Shown here in pieces: positions 43,857 to 53,648 of a stretch of DNA of 64,000 nucleotides. The notes below the pieces were generated by a model that saw only the letters and a program-made list of their open reading frames with translations, was not told the origin of the DNA and made no database searches. The stretch comes from Streptomyces sp. Go-475. Lineage in GTDB: Bacteria > Actinomycetota > Actinomycetes > Streptomycetales > Streptomycetaceae. The stretch spans positions 2,151,501-2,215,500 of the forward strand of contig NZ_CP026121.1 of assembly GCF_003330845.1 (NCBI RefSeq). Reading direction: 5' to 3'. Position numbers and translations under genes: made by a program. The number at the start of each line of letters is the position of its first letter. The first letter of the stretch is position 1.

Positions 43857-46034
43857 TCAGCGGATCACGGAGCCGAACGTCTCACCGGCCGCGGGCAGGC
43901 CGCCGGTACCCGGCTGGAACGTCGTGACCGGCTGGGTGCCGCCGCCCAGGACGTTGGCCCACGGCACGGCGTGCGCGGAGCCGTACGAGACAGGCCCGTG
44001 GGGCAGCCCGAGGTACAGCTCGGTGCCGGTGGCGTGGAGGGCGGTGCCCACCTTCTGCCCGTTGCCCAGGGCCCCGGGGATGCCGAACTTGCCCGGGTAC
44101 ACCGTGTTGATGAAGGCGCCGTTGGTCAGGCTGAAGGTGTAGACCGTGCCGCCGTCGGTCGCGCCGGTGCTGTCCTCGCCGGGCACGCCCACCGCGAGCA
44201 GCGTGTTCTGCGCGGTGCTGACCGCGCCCGGGGCGGTGTTCACGGCCGACAGGGACTGGGCGAAGTTGTCATTGGCCTCGGTGGCGCCCGGGACGCCGGT
44301 GGCGCCCTGGTAGATGCCGGAGACCTGGGTGAACCCGGAGGTCGTGAGACGGAAGGTGTCGACTCGGCCCGCGTTGGCGGCCTGGGAGCCGTCCTCGCCC
44401 GGGGACCCGACGGCCAGGAGCGACTCGGTGCCGTTCGCGGAGGCGCCTGCCCGGTACTGCACCAGGGCCAGCGACGCGCCGAACCGGTCGTCGGCTTCCG
44501 CGCCGCCCTGGACGGTGTCGAGGTCCTGGTCGAGACCGGTCAGGCCCGTCGGCAGCTTGTCGGCGTTGAGGGTGTGGCTGAACAGGGAGACACCACCGGC
44601 AGAGGCGAGCGTGCCGATGGTCTCGCCCGGGGCGCCCACCGCGAGGTGCTGCGGCGAACCAGCGATGGAGGCGCCGAATTTGTCGTTCGCCTCCATGGCA
44701 CCCGGCACGCCCGACTTGTCCTGATGGATCAGGACGTTGGCGGTGCCGGTGCCGCGTACGTAGACGACCCCGCCCGCGTCGGCGAGGCCCCCGGCGGCGT
44801 CCTCGCCGGGCGCGCCGACGGCCAGGTACGGCTCACCCGCGAGCGTGGTGCCGGCAGCGAGCGCGGCACCGAACTGGTCACCGGACTCGGACCCCATCGA
44901 GGCGAGAGCACCACTGCCGGAGCCCTGCTCCAGGGTGACGGCCGCCTTGCCGGTGGTCAGCCCCCCGGGCGCGCCGTAGAGAACGCTGACCATGCCGGCG
45001 TCGGCGGCCGAGCCCAGGTCCTCCGACGGGGCACCGACGACGAGGTCGGTGCAGCCGTCGAGGTTGTGGTCGTACGTGGCGAGCGAGGAGCCGAATCGGT
45101 CCTTCGGCTCGGAGCCGCCGGGCACGGCGGCGAGGTCCTGCGTGAGCTCGGCAGTGCCCTTGCCACCGCCGTACACCACCCGGACCAGCCCCGCGCCCGC
45201 GTCGCCGCCGACGGCCGCGTCGGGGTCGACGACGGCGGTGTCGCGGACGCCGTCGCAGTTGAAGTCGGTGACGCGGGCCGCGGCCGTCTTGGACTGCACC
45301 CAGGCGGCCAGGTCGTCGACCCGGGCGGCGATGCCGTCGGTACGGGTCTCGGTCGGGGCGATCCCGAAGCAACCGCCCTGGTAGGAGCGGCTGCTGAGGG
45401 CGACCAGCTGGTGGGTGCCGCCCACCGTGCGGACCAGGGGGCCGCCGGTGTCGCCCATACAGGCGGAGACGCCGTCCTTGCCGGTGACCGTGGCCGTGGT
45501 GGCGGTGGCAGTGCCCACCGAGAACGCGCCGGTGTGCAGGTTCAGGGGTGCCCACTCGGTCTTGCTGCGGCCGTACCCGGCGAGCTTCAGCTCCTCGCCG
45601 GAGGTCGGCGCCGCGGTGGCCAGGGCGATGGGAGCGACACCGGTGACCGGGCGGTCGAGTCGGGCCAGCACCACGTCCCGGTCGGTGCGGGGCACCAGTT
45701 CGACGATGTCACGGACCGCGCCGGCGGAACTGGTGAGATCGGAGCGGCCGATGGTGGCGGTGGTCTTCCGCTGCGGTTTGCCGGCCGGTACCGCGACTCC
45801 GGCGGCGGGGTTGTCGACGAAGCAACTGGCCGCGGTCAGCAGCCACTCGGTGCCGACCAGGACTCCGGAGCAACCGCGGTGGTGGTCACCGACGATGATC
45901 TGCGCCGCGTAGGCGTAGGTGGTCTCGGATGCGGGGACCGAGGGCCCGGTCACGGCCGCGGCAGGGACGGCGGTGCACATCAGCAGGGAGGCGCACAGTG
46001 CGGCCAGGCGCACGGGTCTGGAGGGGTGTATCAC
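43857..46034 (-). CDS. secreted FG-GAP repeat protein with inactive trypsin-like domain
   Basis: A 725-residue exported protein. Signal peptide residues 1-27 (LAALCASLLMCTAVPAAAV). Residues ~40-255 are trypsin-like: CSGVLVGTEWLLTAASCF, RDVVLARLDRPVTGVAPI and SACMGDTGGPLVRTVGG. The His of TAAHC is Ser and the Ser of GDSGGP is Thr, so peptidase activity is not expected. Residues ~260-725 form about seven FG-GAP/integrin-type repeats of 55-65 residues with units such as DRFGSSLATYDHNLDGCTDLVVGAPSEDLG. Such propellers bind ligands or surfaces. It is last in the toxin-immunity operon, 44 bases after the small exported protein. Confidence 0.85.
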   Translation of the reverse strand: MIHPSRPVRLAALCASLLMCTAVPAAAVTGPSVPASETTYAYAAQIIVGDHHRGCSGVLVGTEWLLTAASCFVDNPAAGVAVPAGKPQRKTTATIGRSDLTSSAGAVRDIVELVPRTDRDVVLARLDRPVTGVAPIALATAAPTSGEELKLAGYGRSKTEWAPLNLHTGAFSVGTATATTATVTGKDGVSACMGDTGGPLVRTVGGTHQLVALSSRSYQGGCFGIAPTETRTDGIAARVDDLAAWVQSKTAAARVTDFNCDGVRDTAVVDPDAAVGGDAGAGLVRVVYGGGKGTAELTQDLAAVPGGSEPKDRFGSSLATYDHNLDGCTDLVVGAPSEDLGSAADAGMVSVLYGAPGGLTTGKAAVTLEQGSGSGALASMGSESGDQFGAALAAGTTLAGEPYLAVGAPGEDAAGGLADAGGVVYVRGTGTANVLIHQDKSGVPGAMEANDKFGASIAGSPQHLAVGAPGETIGTLASAGGVSLFSHTLNADKLPTGLTGLDQDLDTVQGGAEADDRFGASLALVQYRAGASANGTESLLAVGSPGEDGSQAANAGRVDTFRLTTSGFTQVSGIYQGATGVPGATEANDNFAQSLSAVNTAPGAVSTAQNTLLAVGVPGEDSTGATDGGTVYTFSLTNGAFINTVYPGKFGIPGALGNGQKVGTALHATGTELYLGLPHGPVSYGSAHAVPWANVLGGGTQPVTTFQPGTGGLPAAGETFGSVIR

Positions 46035-46078
46035 GTTGTTCCTTGATGACGGAGGCGGCAGGGGCGGTCGGCTGAGCG

Positions 46079-46639
46079 TTACTTGGACGTCCTGATCTCC
46101 ACGAGCACGTGCCGACGGCCCTGCTCGTCATTGCCCTCGCCGACCGGAGTCCAGGTGTTCTTCTCGATGTCGAACGACTTCTTCTCGGTCCCGACGGTCA
46201 TGTCGACCTCGGTCGTGTAGTCGTTGCCCCTGATCGCGTAGACAGCGGGGATCTCCATCGTCAGCCAGCCGGACGTGCCCACGACCTTGAAGCAGATCCT
46301 GCCCCTCTCGCGTCCCGTCACCTCCAGCAGGCCGGGCCCGCTCGCGCAGTCGACCAGCGTGATGTGGCCGTCGCCGCGCTTGAGGACGATGCCCTGCTCC
46401 TGGAGGATCTTGTCGGCCTGTGGGTGGTTGAAGTCCTCCACGGCGTAGCCGGGGGCTTCGTCGACCACCGGCGTGACCTCCCCGGGCCCGGTGGCCTGGC
46501 CTGCCGGTGCCCCGCCCGCCAGCGCACACCACGCCAGCGTGCCTGCGGCCACCGCCGCGAGAGCAGTGCCGATGTGTCTCTTACGGTGCGATCCCGCCGA
46601 TATCACGGCACGCTTCTTCATCGATGTTCGCTCACTCAC
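46079..46639 (-). CDS. small exported protein of unknown function
   Basis: A 186-residue protein with basic N-terminus (KKRAVISAGSHRKRH) and a hydrophobic signal core (IGTALAAVAAGTLAWCALAGG), cleaved near GAPAGQA or possibly retained as an anchor. The mature part has two Cys (VDCASG, RICFKV) that could form a disulphide, and WLTMEIPAVYAIRGNDYTTEVD. I do not recognise a family. GTG 46639 overlaps the immunity gene's stop by eight bases (GTGAGTGA), so it is translationally coupled; ATG 46621 is an alternative start. Placed between the immunity gene and the FG-GAP gene. Confidence 0.7.
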   Translation of the reverse strand: MSERTSMKKRAVISAGSHRKRHIGTALAAVAAGTLAWCALAGGAPAGQATGPGEVTPVVDEAPGYAVEDFNHPQADKILQEQGIVLKRGDGHITLVDCASGPGLLEVTGRERGRICFKVVGTSGWLTMEIPAVYAIRGNDYTTEVDMTVGTEKKSFDIEKNTWTPVGEGNDEQGRRHVLVEIRTSK

Positions 46640-47375
46640 TTGCTTTGTTTTCCTCTGATGTCACTGCCACGCCGTACTCCTGGAACGCAGACATGACGGC
46701 ATGTGTGAACTCGTCCCCCAAAGCGTCACGTGAAGCAGCGAAGTTCCGCCACACCAAGCGAAATGGGGGAGCGTGTTCCCGCCGCGCGGTCCGCAGGCAG
46801 TCGACAAGTCCACCGTGACTCGACCCGAAGTATCCGCCAGCTCCATTGACTGCTTCTCCCAGTGCACAGAAGAAGGCGTCTCTGGTGGCGATCTGGGCGC
46901 CGTCCAGGAAAGCCGTTTCCCGCGTGTCGTAGCGGGTCGCCCGTTTCCCCGAGGTGAACCAGGCGGTCTGCGCGACGTGCAGCCAGCTCCCGCACCATTC
47001 AGGGGGCTGCCGGGCCCAATCGCCGCACTCGACGCCCGCCGCCCATTTGCTCCAGATCTCCCCCGCCTTCGGGTACTCGCACGTATATCCGATGAAGTCC
47101 ACGTCCGGGCGCTCGTCGCCGCTCATGCTCGGCGCTTCGCCGAAAGCGGCCACGACCCTCCCGAGGTGGTACGCACCGATGGGCTGCCCCTGTGGATCGA
47201 CGACCTGGAGTTCCGTCCCGTCGGTCTCCCTCCGAGTGATCTCCATTCGGTGGACCCTGACGAAGGTGAACCTCTCCGGAGTCTCCAGGTCCTGATCCAC
47301 GAAGAAGCCTCGAACATCCTCTGCCGTCAGCAGGACATTCCCGGACTCCCCGTCGACCAGCCGGTAAGAAATCAT
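46632..47375 (-). CDS. immunity protein with C-terminal barstar domain
   Basis: A ~247-residue cytoplasmic protein. Residues ~160-240 are barstar-like: ETAFLDGAQIATRDAFFCALG, GGYFGSSHGGLVDCLRTARR and FRLVWRNFAASRDALGDEF. Barstars inhibit barnase-type RNases by plugging the active site. The N-terminal ~150 residues are a separate region rich in Trp and Cys that I cannot assign. ATG 47375 has AGGGA nine bases upstream; ATG 47384 is the other candidate but too near that site. It follows the toxin stop codon by only a few bases. GC content here is about 58%, far below its neighbours. Confidence 0.85.
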   Translation of the reverse strand: MISYRLVDGESGNVLLTAEDVRGFFVDQDLETPERFTFVRVHRMEITRRETDGTELQVVDPQGQPIGAYHLGRVVAAFGEAPSMSGDERPDVDFIGYTCEYPKAGEIWSKWAAGVECGDWARQPPEWCGSWLHVAQTAWFTSGKRATRYDTRETAFLDGAQIATRDAFFCALGEAVNGAGGYFGSSHGGLVDCLRTARREHAPPFRLVWRNFAASRDALGDEFTHAVMSAFQEYGVAVTSEENKASE

Positions 47376-47387
47376 GCCACTCATTCC

Positions 47388-50300
47388 CTAACGTTTCTTC
47401 CTCCAGCCCCAGTCAGGGAAATGCGGGGCGGTGAAGCGCTGAATCTTCCGATAATGGGTCGACGTCCACCCGATGATCTCAATCCCGTTCTTCTTCATGA
47501 CCAGGATTCTTTCCTCTTCTTTCCCACCCGGAACCCGGTACTCGAGGGCGCCCTTCCATTTCGGATGCTCGATTCCCTTGTAGACGTCGTGGGACACGAG
47601 CCTGCCCTGCTTGTACAAATCGTAGGCCGCGGCGATGTTGTTGCTCATCCCGTTGGGCAGGGCGTCCGACAAGCGCCCGTTGGGGCACCGGTCGTTGTGC
47701 ACGAGGACCGGGGTGGGACCGGCCATCACGTAGTACGTGGGGATGTCGGCGATCGTCAGGTTGTGGACGCGCTGGTCCTTCACGGCCCAGGACTTCGCCG
47801 AGGTGACCGGCACCCGCGCACCCGCCGGCGTCCGCAGCGCTGTACCGGTGTCGAGGTCCGCCGCCTCACGCCAGGCGCCGGTGGCGCCTGCTGTCCAGAA
47901 ACGGTGCTTGTCCGTGGCGGTCACCGTCGCCGAAGGCCCGGTGCCGTGCGCCGGTACGGTGACCCGCACGAGATTCTTCTCGCCCCGGCTGGTGATGGTC
48001 GCCTCGACCGGCTCGACCCGTGTGCGGCCCGAGTCGGGATCGGTCGCCAGCACCCTGTCGCCGACGCGGACGTCCTCGATCGCCTTGCTCCGGCCATCAC
48101 CCAGCAGCACCCGGGTCCCCGGGACGAAGCTGCTCTTCTGGCACGGCAGCTTCTTGAGCAGCTTGAGCTTGAGTGCGCCGAGAGCGAGGTCGTCCAGACA
48201 CCTGACGGACTTGGTGGTGAGGCACTTCTCGATCTCCTCGGCACCCACGAACCAGGCGATCAGGCGGTCGAGGTACGTGCTGGTGATGCAGCCCATGCCC
48301 CCGGCGCCGTCGGCACCGCAGACCAGGAGGGTCTCACCCGGCTTCAGGTCCCCCTCCGACATGAGACTGTGCCGGACGCTCACCAGCCGCTTTTCCAGAG
48401 TCCTGCGGAGCTCGTCGTCGGACAGCGGCTTGCTGGCCTCCTGGGCCTCCTGCTTGATCTGGGCCTTCAGCTCCGCCACGAGTTTGTCGGCGGCGGTCTT
48501 CATGGCCTCCGTCCGGGCCTTGGCTGCCGCCGCCGCGTCCCTGCCTGCGGCTTCCTCGGCGAGGCCCGCCTGGTAGGAGGCGAGCCCGGCCTGATAGGCG
48601 TAGTCCCCGGCGACGGCGGCGGAGTGCTGGGCGCGTTCCGCCGACCGGGCCGCCGACCTCGCGTCCTGGCGGGCGGCCGCCGCCGCGTTCCTGGCCGTCT
48701 TCGCCGATTCGGCTGCTTGGTCTGCGGACTTCTGGGCCTGGTCGGCGGACTTGTCGGCCTCCTTGGCATAGGTGTCCGCCTGGGTGGCGGACTTCTTCGC
48801 CGCTTCGGCCCACGCGACGGCCTTGGCGGCGTCCTTGCGGGCTTCCGCGGCCACCTTCTGGGCCTCGGCGGCATCCTTGTGGGCGAGGTGCGCCGACTTG
48901 TGGGCGGCCTTCAGCAGGACGTTGACCTCTGCGATGTGGGCGGCCGCGTTGGCGTCACGCTGCCGCGCCTTGTGCACTCCGACGTCCAGGAAGCTGCGCA
49001 GCCCGGAGGGCGGTCCGGACAGCGCCGCCTCTGCCGAGGCCTGGACCTCGGGGCCGCCGGCGGCGAGGGCCTTGGTGACCATCACGCGGTCGTCGTCCTC
49101 ACGGGCCTGGTGCTGCCCGGTCTCCAGGAAGTGCGCCACGTCCGCCGCGGTACCGTCCAGGGCCTTGCTCGCGGCGGCCTTGACACCGGGACCGCCCTGC
49201 GCGGCGATCTTGGCGACGGCGACCCGGTCGTCGTCCTCCTTGCCCGGGTAGGCACGGGTGCGCAGGAACTCCCTCACCCGGTCGATCGGTTGGTCGAGCG
49301 CTGCCAGAGCGGCCCGCTGCTGAGCGGGGATCGTGGTGGTCGTGGCGATGTGCGCCACGCTGGCGCGGTCGTCCTGCTCCATGGCCACGGTCAGCCTGGC
49401 GCGGACGAACTCGGCGACGTCCTCGTCGGTGCCCGACAGGGCGGTCTCGGCGGCGTCCCGTACCCAGGTTCCGCCACTGCTCAGCAGGTTGACCGCGGCC
49501 TGTCGCCCCTTGGCGGCCGTTACGGCCGGGTCCGAGGCCGCCGCGGCTTCCGTGACCAGTTTCTGAGTGGTGGCGGAGAGCTGCTGGCGGTGTCCGATCT
49601 CGTATGCGGCGGCTGCCTTCCGGGCCTCATGGGCCCGCCGGGCCTCTTCGGCGGCCAGGACCTCCTCGTCCCGCTGCTGGGCCAGTCGCTCGGCGTCGGC
49701 CTTGCGGGCCAGCTCCACCACGGTCGAAGCCTGTTCGGCCGCCTTCAGCGCGTTGTCGGCGGCCACGGTGGCCCCGTTCGCGGCAGCGGTGGCCTCCTTG
49801 GCGGCGTCCACCGCCTCGCTCGCGTTGTCGGCGGCCCGGTTGGCTGCCACCGCCGCGGCCGTGGCGTGCGCGGCGGCTTCATTGGCCGCGTCCCGCGACT
49901 GCCGGGCAGCCTTGGCGGCCTGGTTGGCGTTGACCTGGGCTGCGTTGGCGGCTCGGGTGGCCTGGTCGGCGAGCCGCTTGGCGCGAGCCGCGGCGGCGGC
50001 TGCCTCGTTGCTCTTGGCGCCCGCCTCACCGGCCCAGTGACCGGCGTCGGCGGCAGCGGCGGCGGCAGCAGCGGCGTTGACGCCCGCGCTGGCCGCGGCC
50101 GAGGCCGCCTTCGCGGCGTTGTCGGCGGCGATGCCGGCCTGGTCGGCCGCGTCTGCCGCCTTCCGTGCCCCGGAGGCGGCGGCGTTGGCCTTGTCCGCGG
50201 CCTTCCGCGCCTCGTGGGCCCGAGCGGCGTCGGCCGCCGTCGCGGCGGCTGCGGATCTGGCCGCGGAGGCGGCGTTGCCGGCCCTGCTGGCGGCATAGGC

Positions 50301-51302
50301 GGCCTGAGCAGCGGCAGTGGCGGCCACTCGTGCGGTGGCGTTCGCGGCCGCGGCCGCGGAGACCGCCGTACGGGCGGACTGGGCCGCACGGTTCGCGGCG
50401 GCGGCGGCCCGGGACGCGGCTGCCGCCGCCCTGCCGGCCGACGACTTGGCCTCCTGGGCCTCCTTGGCCGCGACCTGGGCCGCTTCCTTGGCCGCCTTGG
50501 TGGCCTTCTCGGCCTTGGCCGCCTCCTCCTTCGCGGTTTCGGTCAGCTCCTTCGCCTGCTTCTGCGCCTTCTCGGCGAGTTCGGCGAGCTGGGCGACCGA
50601 GAGCGTCTCCTGATCGCGCGCGGCCGCGATCGCCCAGCCGTGGTCCAGGAACTCCTGGACGTCCTCGGCCGTGCCGTCGAGGGCCTGTCCGGCGAGCTTC
50701 TTCACGTTCGGGCCGCCCGACGCGAGCAGTTGGGCCACCCGGACCCGGTTGTCGTCGTTGCGTGCCTTGTACTGGCCGTCCTGCAGGAACGCGTTCCAGT
50801 CGTCGGCGGTACCGTCCAGCGCCTTGCTGCCCGCCGCCTTCACGCCCGGGCCGCCGAAGGCCATGGCCTGCGCCACGCGGACACGCAGATCCTCGTCGTG
50901 GGCGGGGCCGAAGGAACCGTCCAGGAAGGCCTGGAGTTCCTCGACGCCGCCGCTCAGGGCGGCGTTGGCCGCCTCACGCACCGCCGGGCCGCCGATCGCC
51001 ATGACCTGGGCGACCTGCACCCGCAAGTCCTCTTCCCAGATGACCGGCAGGTCCTCGGCCATGAACCTCTGGATGTCCTCGGGGGACCCGAGCAGGGCTG
51101 CCTCCGCGGCCTTCCGTACGCCCGGACCGCCGTACTTCCAGGCTTCGAGAACGTCCACTCTTTCGAACGGCGGTTCACCGTCGTCGGCCGCGGCGGGACG
51201 CAGGTCGGCTCCCAGGACCACTGCCAGGGCCAACAGCGTCGCCACGAAGCCGCGCCATACCGGCGCGGCTCCCCATCTGACACTCAACGCGTCGCTCCTC
51301 AT
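47388..51302 (-). CDS. secreted polymorphic toxin: ALF repeats, Ala-rich stalk, HINT domain, C-terminal toxin tip
   Basis: A ~1304-residue exported toxin. Signal peptide (FVATLLALAVVLGADLRPAAA) then ALF repeats at ~65-205 (KALDGTADDWNAFLQDG, VRVAQAMAFGGPGVKAAG). Residues ~230-600 and ~790-955 are alanine-rich helical stalk; a second ALF block lies at ~605-780. Residues ~1054-1200 are a HINT domain: SSFVPGTRVLLGDGRSKAIE, VRVGDRVLATDPDSGRTRVE, HRFWTAG, and the ending TYYVMAGPTPVLVHND. The last ~100 residues are the toxin, with GALEYRVPGG, RILVMKKNGIEIIGWTSTHY and a Trp/Lys-rich end; I infer an RNase (BECR-like) from the barstar partner. ATG 51302 fits the signal length; ATG 51347 also possible. 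Confidence 0.85.
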   Translation of the reverse strand: MRSDALSVRWGAAPVWRGFVATLLALAVVLGADLRPAAADDGEPPFERVDVLEAWKYGGPGVRKAAEAALLGSPEDIQRFMAEDLPVIWEEDLRVQVAQVMAIGGPAVREAANAALSGGVEELQAFLDGSFGPAHDEDLRVRVAQAMAFGGPGVKAAGSKALDGTADDWNAFLQDGQYKARNDDNRVRVAQLLASGGPNVKKLAGQALDGTAEDVQEFLDHGWAIAAARDQETLSVAQLAELAEKAQKQAKELTETAKEEAAKAEKATKAAKEAAQVAAKEAQEAKSSAGRAAAAASRAAAAANRAAQSARTAVSAAAAANATARVAATAAAQAAYAASRAGNAASAARSAAAATAADAARAHEARKAADKANAAASGARKAADAADQAGIAADNAAKAASAAASAGVNAAAAAAAAADAGHWAGEAGAKSNEAAAAAARAKRLADQATRAANAAQVNANQAAKAARQSRDAANEAAAHATAAAVAANRAADNASEAVDAAKEATAAANGATVAADNALKAAEQASTVVELARKADAERLAQQRDEEVLAAEEARRAHEARKAAAAYEIGHRQQLSATTQKLVTEAAAASDPAVTAAKGRQAAVNLLSSGGTWVRDAAETALSGTDEDVAEFVRARLTVAMEQDDRASVAHIATTTTIPAQQRAALAALDQPIDRVREFLRTRAYPGKEDDDRVAVAKIAAQGGPGVKAAASKALDGTAADVAHFLETGQHQAREDDDRVMVTKALAAGGPEVQASAEAALSGPPSGLRSFLDVGVHKARQRDANAAAHIAEVNVLLKAAHKSAHLAHKDAAEAQKVAAEARKDAAKAVAWAEAAKKSATQADTYAKEADKSADQAQKSADQAAESAKTARNAAAAARQDARSAARSAERAQHSAAVAGDYAYQAGLASYQAGLAEEAAGRDAAAAAKARTEAMKTAADKLVAELKAQIKQEAQEASKPLSDDELRRTLEKRLVSVRHSLMSEGDLKPGETLLVCGADGAGGMGCITSTYLDRLIAWFVGAEEIEKCLTTKSVRCLDDLALGALKLKLLKKLPCQKSSFVPGTRVLLGDGRSKAIEDVRVGDRVLATDPDSGRTRVEPVEATITSRGEKNLVRVTVPAHGTGPSATVTATDKHRFWTAGATGAWREAADLDTGTALRTPAGARVPVTSAKSWAVKDQRVHNLTIADIPTYYVMAGPTPVLVHNDRCPNGRLSDALPNGMSNNIAAAYDLYKQGRLVSHDVYKGIEHPKWKGALEYRVPGGKEEERILVMKKNGIEIIGWTSTHYRKIQRFTAPHFPDWGWRKKR

Positions 51303-51864
51303 CCCTGCATGACTGAATTCCGCGGGGGCCTCTGATGACGTCCTCATCGACGACCGGGAGCAAGGCTGAGCGTTGGGAGCGGCGAACTGGGCGAGTCTGA
51401 GAGGTCATCGCGTTCCAGGCGGTTGCCGCCGCGCGGTCTCGGACACCTGCCCGTGGAGGTTCTGCCGCGCTCCCCCTTGTGCGCGTCCCCCGCTCTTCCC
51501 CCGGCCGGGAGGTCACCCCAGCACCTTCTGATCTTTACTGAGGATTTACGACCTTCACAGTAGGTTCATAGCCACCTTTTGCCGCTTCCTTGACTGATTT
51601 CGATCGGCGGTTCGGGCCGTCCGTGTCGGCCGGCACGGGACAGGACTCGGACGTCCTCGGTGTCGTCCCGGTCCCTGGTGAGACCAGGGGGACGGGCCGG
51701 CCCGCGCAGATGCCGATCAGCAACGCCTGGGAGGCGACGAGGCCGACGAGGCGATTCCGGAGGCGCCGGCGGCCGCGTCCGCAGACGAGGAGGAAGAAGA
51801 GGAAGACGATCTTCCGCCAGCTTGGTACGACCGCTGCTTCCCGTACAGGCGAGGCGTGGCCGGA
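51303..51864. other. intergenic region upstream of the toxin gene
   Basis: No gene is supported in these 562 bases. 51525-51605 is AT-rich relative to the surroundings and could hold a promoter for the toxin operon, but no clear -35/-10 pair stands out. An open frame directly after the cholesterol oxidase stop would encode a hydrophobic stretch ([19 protein letters not shown]) but has no start codon before a TTG at 51723, so I do not call it. Confidence 0.45.
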
Positions 51865-53541
<1,677 letters not shown>

Positions 53542-53563
53542 CTAGTGGGGTGCCGCTTGATCG

Positions 53564-53640
53564 TTGTGGGCGGGTGCGGGTTGTCTGTGGCTTGTCGCGC
53601 CCACGCGGCGGAGCCGCACATCGATACAGCCCCGCGCCCC
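53564..53640. repeat. dispersed Streptomyces-type repeat, copy C
   Basis: TTGTGGGCGGGTGCGGGTTG, then CTGTGGCTTGTCGCGC, an inserted GCGGCGGAGCCGC hairpin, and a CCCCGCGCCCC end. It shares its ends with 36245-36285 and with the complement of 39160-39211. It marks the right-hand border of the accessory block, between choA and the glycosyltransferase. Confidence 0.55.
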
Positions 53641-53648
53641 TGAGGCAC

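Noticed and set aside
47400..51335. Very long plus-strand open frame opposite the toxin gene
   Set aside because: It is the mirror of an alanine-rich minus-strand gene; Ala-rich GC-rich coding strands give open antisense frames rich in Gly, Leu and Arg.
51535..51723. Short open frame downstream of the cholesterol oxidase with hydrophobic lead-in
   Set aside because: The hydrophobic part precedes the only possible start (TTG 51723); without a proper start and ribosome binding site it is not supported as a gene.
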